Assembly: GCA_963669265.1 (NCBI GenBank)
Contig: OY769916.1
Coordinates: 3,472,001-3,536,000 of the forward strand
Length of the DNA: 64,000 nucleotides
DNA from: SZUA-547 sp963669265
GTDB taxonomy: Bacteria; Pseudomonadota; Alphaproteobacteria; Rhodobacterales; Rhodobacteraceae
Direction: 5' to 3'
Position 1 is the first letter of the stretch. The number at the start of each line of letters is the position of its first letter. Below, one piece after another: positions 60,237 to 64,000 of the stretch. The position numbers and the translations under genes were made by a program. Under the pieces are notes generated by a model, which had not been told where the DNA came from, searched no databases, and saw nothing but the letters and a program-made list of their open reading frames with translations.

Positions 60237-61687
60237 ATGGCCATCAACCTTGCTGAGTTCGAAGGCTTTGGTGCAGTTGCCGCAGAAGATGATAAAATAC
60301 TACTAGAGTACTTTCTTGCAACCGATGAAGTAAAGAAAATTGAGAATGGAGATTCATATGTGGTTCTCGGCAGAAAGGGTGCTGGAAAAACTGCTATCGT
60401 AAGGCATTTTACTGAAGGTGAGGGTTCCAAAAGCGCAGTTGCGTTGAATTTGCGGAGTTACCCTTGGAATGTACATGCGTCTCGTATCGACAAGGGGTCC
60501 GATGCCATCGACGCTTACGTCGCTTCTTGGAAATACTTGATTGCAGTTCAAGCTGCTGCTTGGGCGCTTAAGGCATCCGACATGCAGCACCATCCGGAGA
60601 GAATGTCGTTAGAGGGATTTCTTAATGAAAATTATGGAGGAACCAATCCAAAACTTGCTGAAATAATCCGTCCCAAGCGGTTAAAAGTTTCGAAGCTGTC
60701 AATTGCACCTTCAGTTATGGGAAATCAATTGGGGGGAGTAGATCTCGATCGAGATCCTAATGACCTTGATCTTGGATTGGAGTTAGATGCACTTACCGAT
60801 TCTATTATTTCTAGCACTGTAGCGGTATGTTTGAATTGTAAGTTAAATCGATTTTTTATGCATTTTGATGAGCTTGACGCCGGATTGGATAGTTTGGATA
60901 ATATTAGAAAATCTATGCTTGTTGGACTAATTATAGCTATAAGGAATATTAGGAAGAAATTTGATACCGAAGGCGCAAATATTTTCCCAGTTTTATATTT
61001 GAGGACGGATATATGGGATGATCTTTCCTTTTCAGATAAAAACAAGGTCACCCAAACAAAAGCGATGAATATAAACTGGAATGCAGAATCCCTTAAAAGC
61101 CTAATTGAAGAACGCTTAAAAAGAATATCTGAATCAAACGTCAGTTGGAGCGATGCGATAGATAACCAATTGATGAGAGGCTCGCAGCCTAAGTGGAATC
61201 ATATAGTGTCAAGAACATTGAAGAGGCCGAGGGACGTAATTCAGTTTTTAAATGTTGCACTTGGAGTTTTAAAAAATAGGGAAACGGACCCAGTGTTTTT
61301 ACAAATAAAGATATTGTAGATGCGAGAGTCGATTACTCGACTTATTTAAAGAAGGAGCTTGATGACGAGATTTTACCGCACTGGCCCCATTGGGAAGAGG
61401 CATTACAAACTTGTTCCGCAATCGCAACTGAGACCTTTGACCGGTTTAGCTTCGAAACTAAGTACGAGAAGCGAAAAAGCCAGTCTAACGATTTTGACGC
61501 GCCAACAGCCCTAATGATGCTCCACCGATTTTCAGTAATCGGATACGAAACGCGAAGCGGATACGGTGGGAGCGGTTGGGCATTCCTCTACCATGATCCT
61601 GACCTTCGCTGGGACGCGCATGCCACTCGGTTTAAGGTTCACCCGGGTCTCAAGGAGTACGCAAAGTTACGGGAAGAGAGAGCATGA
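60237..61687 (+). pseudogene. Frameshifted P-loop ATPase (Sll1717-like), AT-rich
   Basis: The frame from the ATG at 60237 (AGGA about 7 bases upstream) codes 360 residues and stops at 61319. It has Walker A GRKGAGKT (45-52) and Walker B FMHFDE (about 207-212), resembling P-loop ATPases of the Sll1717 type. After the T5 run at 61296-61300 the other frame stays open from 61301 to 61687, reading TNKDIVDARVDYSTYLKKEL and so on, with the same composition and plausible continuity. One added T would join the parts into about 483 residues, a sensible family length. It is therefore a broken gene, a sequencing error, or a programmed frameshift. Codon use is far more AT-rich than in both neighbours, which indicates recent transfer. 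Confidence 0.8.
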
Positions 61688-61699
61688 AGGCCTATGGCC

Positions 61700-63367
61700 T
61701 CACCTCGCAAACTTCTTATACTTGATCCGCTTCGGCTCCACCGCGTCCGGGCCGAGGCGTTTGATCTTTTCGGCCTCGTAATCCTCGAAGTTGCCCTCGA
61801 ACCATTCCACATGGCTGTCGCCCTCGAAGGCCAGGATATGGGTGCAGAGCCGGTCCATGAACCAGCGATCATGGCTGATCACCACGGCGCAGCCCGCGAA
61901 GCTCTCCAGCGCGTCCTCCAGCGCCCTGAGCGTCTCCACATCCAGATCGTTCGACGGCTCATCGAGCAGCAGCACGTTGCCGCCCCGGCGCAGCAGCTTG
62001 GCCATGTGCACGCGGTTGCGCTCACCGCCTGAAAGGAGGCCGACCTTTTTCTGCTGGTCGCCGCCCTTGAAGTTGAACGCGCCGACATAGGCGCGGGAGT
62101 TCATCTCCGCATCGCCGAGGGTGATCACGTCCAGCCCGTCCGAGATCTCCTCCCACACCGTTTTTTGCGGGTCCAGCGCGTCGCGGGACTGGTCCACATA
62201 GGCCAGCTGCACCGTGTCGCCGAGGGTGATGGCGCCGTCATCCGGCGTCTCCTCGCCCGTCAGCATCTTGAAGAGGGTCGACTTGCCCGCGCCGTTCGGC
62301 CCGATCACGCCGACGATCCCGCCGGGGGGCAGCGAAAAGCTCAGCCCGTCGATCAGCAGCTTCTCGCCGTAGCCCTTCTTCAGCCCGTCGACCTCGATCA
62401 CTTTCGAGCCCAGCCGCTGGCCGTTGGGGATGATGATCTGCGCGTTGCCGACCTTCTCCCGCTCGGACTGCGCCGCCAGCTCGTTATAGGAGTTCAGCCG
62501 GGCCTTGGATTTCGCCTGCCGCGCGCGGGGGGACTGACGCACCCATTCCAGCTCTCGCGCAAGGGTCTTCCGCCGCGCCTTGTCTTCGCGCGCCTCATGC
62601 TCCAGCCGCTTGGCCTTCTGCTCCATCCAGCTCGAATAGTTGCCCTCATAGGGGATGCCCCTGCCGCGATCCAGCTCCAGAATCCAGCCCGTGATGTCGT
62701 CGAGGAAATAGCGGTCATGGGTGACGATCAGGCAGGTGCCCTTATAGTCGATCAGGTGCTTTTGCAGCCACAGGATCGTCTCGGCGTCCAGATGGTTGGT
62801 CGGCTCGTCGAGCAGCAGCATCTCCGGCGCTTCCAGAAGCAGCTTGCAGAGCGCCACGCGGCGGCGTTCGCCCCCCGACAGGGTCGTGACGTCCGCATCG
62901 TCCGGCGGGCAGCGGAGCGCCTCCATCGCCACGTCGATCTGAGCGTCCAGGTCCCAGAGGTTCTGCGCGTCGATCTGATCCTGAAGCGCCGTCATCTCCT
63001 CCATCAACTCGTCGGAGTAATCCTCGGCCATCTTCATCGAGATCGCATTGAAGTCGTCCAGCAGCTTCTTTTTCGCCGCGACCCCCTCCATCACATTGTC
63101 GCGCACCGATTTGGACTCATCCAGCTGCGGCTCCTGCGGCAGGTATCCGACCCGCACGCCGTCGGCGGCCCAGGCCTCGCCGGTGAAATCCTTGTCCAAC
63201 CCCGCCATGATCTTGAGGAGCGTGGACTTACCCGCGCCGTTGACGCCGATCACGCCGATCTTCACGCCGGGCAGGAAAGAGAGGCGGATATTCTCAAAGC
63301 ATTTCTTGCCGCCCGGATAGGTCTTAGAGAGCCCGTCCGTGTGATAGACATATTGGTAAGAGGCCAT
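61700..63367 (-). CDS. ettA: Energy-dependent translational throttle protein EttA
   Basis: This 555-residue ABC-F protein has two nucleotide-binding domains. Walker A motifs are GVNGAGKSTLL (about residues 40-50) and GPNGAGKSTLF in the second domain, with signatures LSGGERRRVALCKLLL and LSGGERNRVHMAKLL and Walker B segments LLLDEPTNHLD and LLLDEPSNDLD. The linker region SSWMEQKAKRLEHEAREDKA with RQSPRARQAKSKARLNSY, and the N-terminal YVYHTDGLSKTYPGGKK, identify EttA within the ABC-F group. It binds the ribosomal E site and adjusts the first steps of elongation to cellular ADP/ATP. It is a conserved housekeeping gene and marks the return to native composition after the AT-rich segment. Confidence 0.96.
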   Translation of the reverse strand: MASYQYVYHTDGLSKTYPGGKKCFENIRLSFLPGVKIGVIGVNGAGKSTLLKIMAGLDKDFTGEAWAADGVRVGYLPQEPQLDESKSVRDNVMEGVAAKKKLLDDFNAISMKMAEDYSDELMEEMTALQDQIDAQNLWDLDAQIDVAMEALRCPPDDADVTTLSGGERRRVALCKLLLEAPEMLLLDEPTNHLDAETILWLQKHLIDYKGTCLIVTHDRYFLDDITGWILELDRGRGIPYEGNYSSWMEQKAKRLEHEAREDKARRKTLARELEWVRQSPRARQAKSKARLNSYNELAAQSEREKVGNAQIIIPNGQRLGSKVIEVDGLKKGYGEKLLIDGLSFSLPPGGIVGVIGPNGAGKSTLFKMLTGEETPDDGAITLGDTVQLAYVDQSRDALDPQKTVWEEISDGLDVITLGDAEMNSRAYVGAFNFKGGDQQKKVGLLSGGERNRVHMAKLLRRGGNVLLLDEPSNDLDVETLRALEDALESFAGCAVVISHDRWFMDRLCTHILAFEGDSHVEWFEGNFEDYEAEKIKRLGPDAVEPKRIKYKKFAR

Positions 63368-63505
63368 GATCCGAGACTCCGCCAGAAGGGAAAGACGGGC
63401 GCGTTCTAGCGGAGAGGGCAGGGCGAGGGAAGGGGTGTTCCCGTCGAGCCGGGTTTGATCTAATCGTGAAACGCAGAACGATAGAAACAGGGGGAGAAGA
63501 CCAGC

Positions 63506-63868
63506 ATGTGCAGAATGAAGCTCGGCCTGTCGGCCCTTGCCTTCCTGGCGCTCCCTGCGAGTACGCTCGCCGAAGGCGCAGACGACCCCGTCATCGGCAT
63601 GTGCGCCGGCATCGCCACGCCAGATGCGTGCGAATGCGCGGCGGAGGCCCTACGCGAGCAAACCGACGAAGCCGACTACACGCTCTACGAAACCATCGGC
63701 GGCCACTTCCTCACCCGCGTGGCCAAAGGCGAGCCGCACGGCGACGCCTGGAGCGCGGCGGTGGAGGACGTATCGGCCGGGTCCGGCATGACTTCGACAG
63801 AAACGATGACCAAAACCAACGAGATCGGCAAAGCCCACCGCGCCGCGATCAAATCCTGCTCCGGTTAG
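63506..63868 (+). CDS. Small secreted protein with four mature cysteines
   Basis: This 120-residue protein starts at the ATG at 63506 with GGGGAG 9 bases upstream; an in-frame ATG at 63515 is also possible. A signal peptide (LGLSALAFLALPASTLA) is followed by a short mature domain. Cysteines in GMCAGIATPDACECAAEAL and KSCSG suggest one or two disulfides. I do not recognise a family. The gene is divergent from ettA with a 138-bp gap. From 63869 to the end of the window I see no supported feature. Confidence 0.65.
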   Translation: MCRMKLGLSALAFLALPASTLAEGADDPVIGMCAGIATPDACECAAEALREQTDEADYTLYETIGGHFLTRVAKGEPHGDAWSAAVEDVSAGSGMTSTETMTKTNEIGKAHRAAIKSCSG

Positions 63869-64000
63869 CGGGGTGGTTCCTCTGCCAAAGGAATAATGTG
63901 GATTTCTGCCGCCGCCGCGCAGGCGGAGGATGGGGGAGACCTTCAAATGTTCCAAGGCCGCGCTTCGTGATTTGCAACCGTCGTCGCCATTCCTACCTAG

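Noticed and set aside
1..64000. CRISPR array
   Set aside because: No set of regularly spaced identical repeats was seen, and no cas gene is present.

Overview
The window is a high-GC chromosomal segment whose gene content fits an alphaproteobacterium. Rhodobacterales or a relative is my best guess; no rRNA, complete tRNA or lineage marker settles it. Genes are tightly packed with many 4-base stop/start overlaps. The clear exception in composition is an AT-rich gene at 60237-61687.

41-4831 (minus strand) is a four-gene operon: two related membrane-associated proteins of unknown function, a DyP-type heme peroxidase and an unusual cytochrome P450. A 389-bp gap separates it from the divergent main feature, 5221-31361 (plus strand), a nearly continuous contractile injection system of the extracellular, phage-tail-like type (eCIS). 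It encodes a sheath, an inner tube, a baseplate-chaperone-like zinc-ribbon protein, a Pro/Ala-rich linker protein, a tube cap (DUF4255/Pvc16), an AAA+ ATPase, a 1175-residue DUF4157 protein that is the best cargo candidate, a second tube-type protein, a gp53/LysM-like protein, hub, spike and PAAR-like tip on separate genes, gp25, two J-type baseplate proteins, a gpI-type protein and a large beta-helix tail protein. I cannot identify a classical tape measure or an adenovirus-like fibre.

31529-36958 is a chaperone-usher pilus locus (small secreted protein, pilin-like subunit, chaperone, usher, tip-like subunit). 37105-45848 holds two RND efflux systems (adaptor plus pump each) facing each other across a strong bidirectional terminator; no outer-membrane channel gene is present. 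On the minus strand nagK-nagA (amino-sugar metabolism) lie just upstream of the second RND pair, and an Mla/Pqi-type lipid transport operon (permease, ATPase, MCE protein, lipoprotein) lies upstream of those.

52406-58438 contains a caspase-fold protein that has lost its catalytic cysteine and carries three peptidoglycan-binding repeats, a ferredoxin reductase followed by a membrane-bound [2Fe-2S]-adenylate/guanylate cyclase, and a secreted pentapeptide-repeat protein. 58634-63868 contains a cold-shock protein, a small DUF6868-like membrane protein, a MarC-family protein, an AT-rich P-loop ATPase broken by a frameshift in a T5 run, ettA, and a small secreted protein.

The most promising leads are the eCIS with its composite DUF4157 cargo, the P450/DyP operon beside it, the Fe-S cyclase/reductase pair, the pseudo-caspase, the frameshifted foreign ATPase, and a likely CTG start for nagA.
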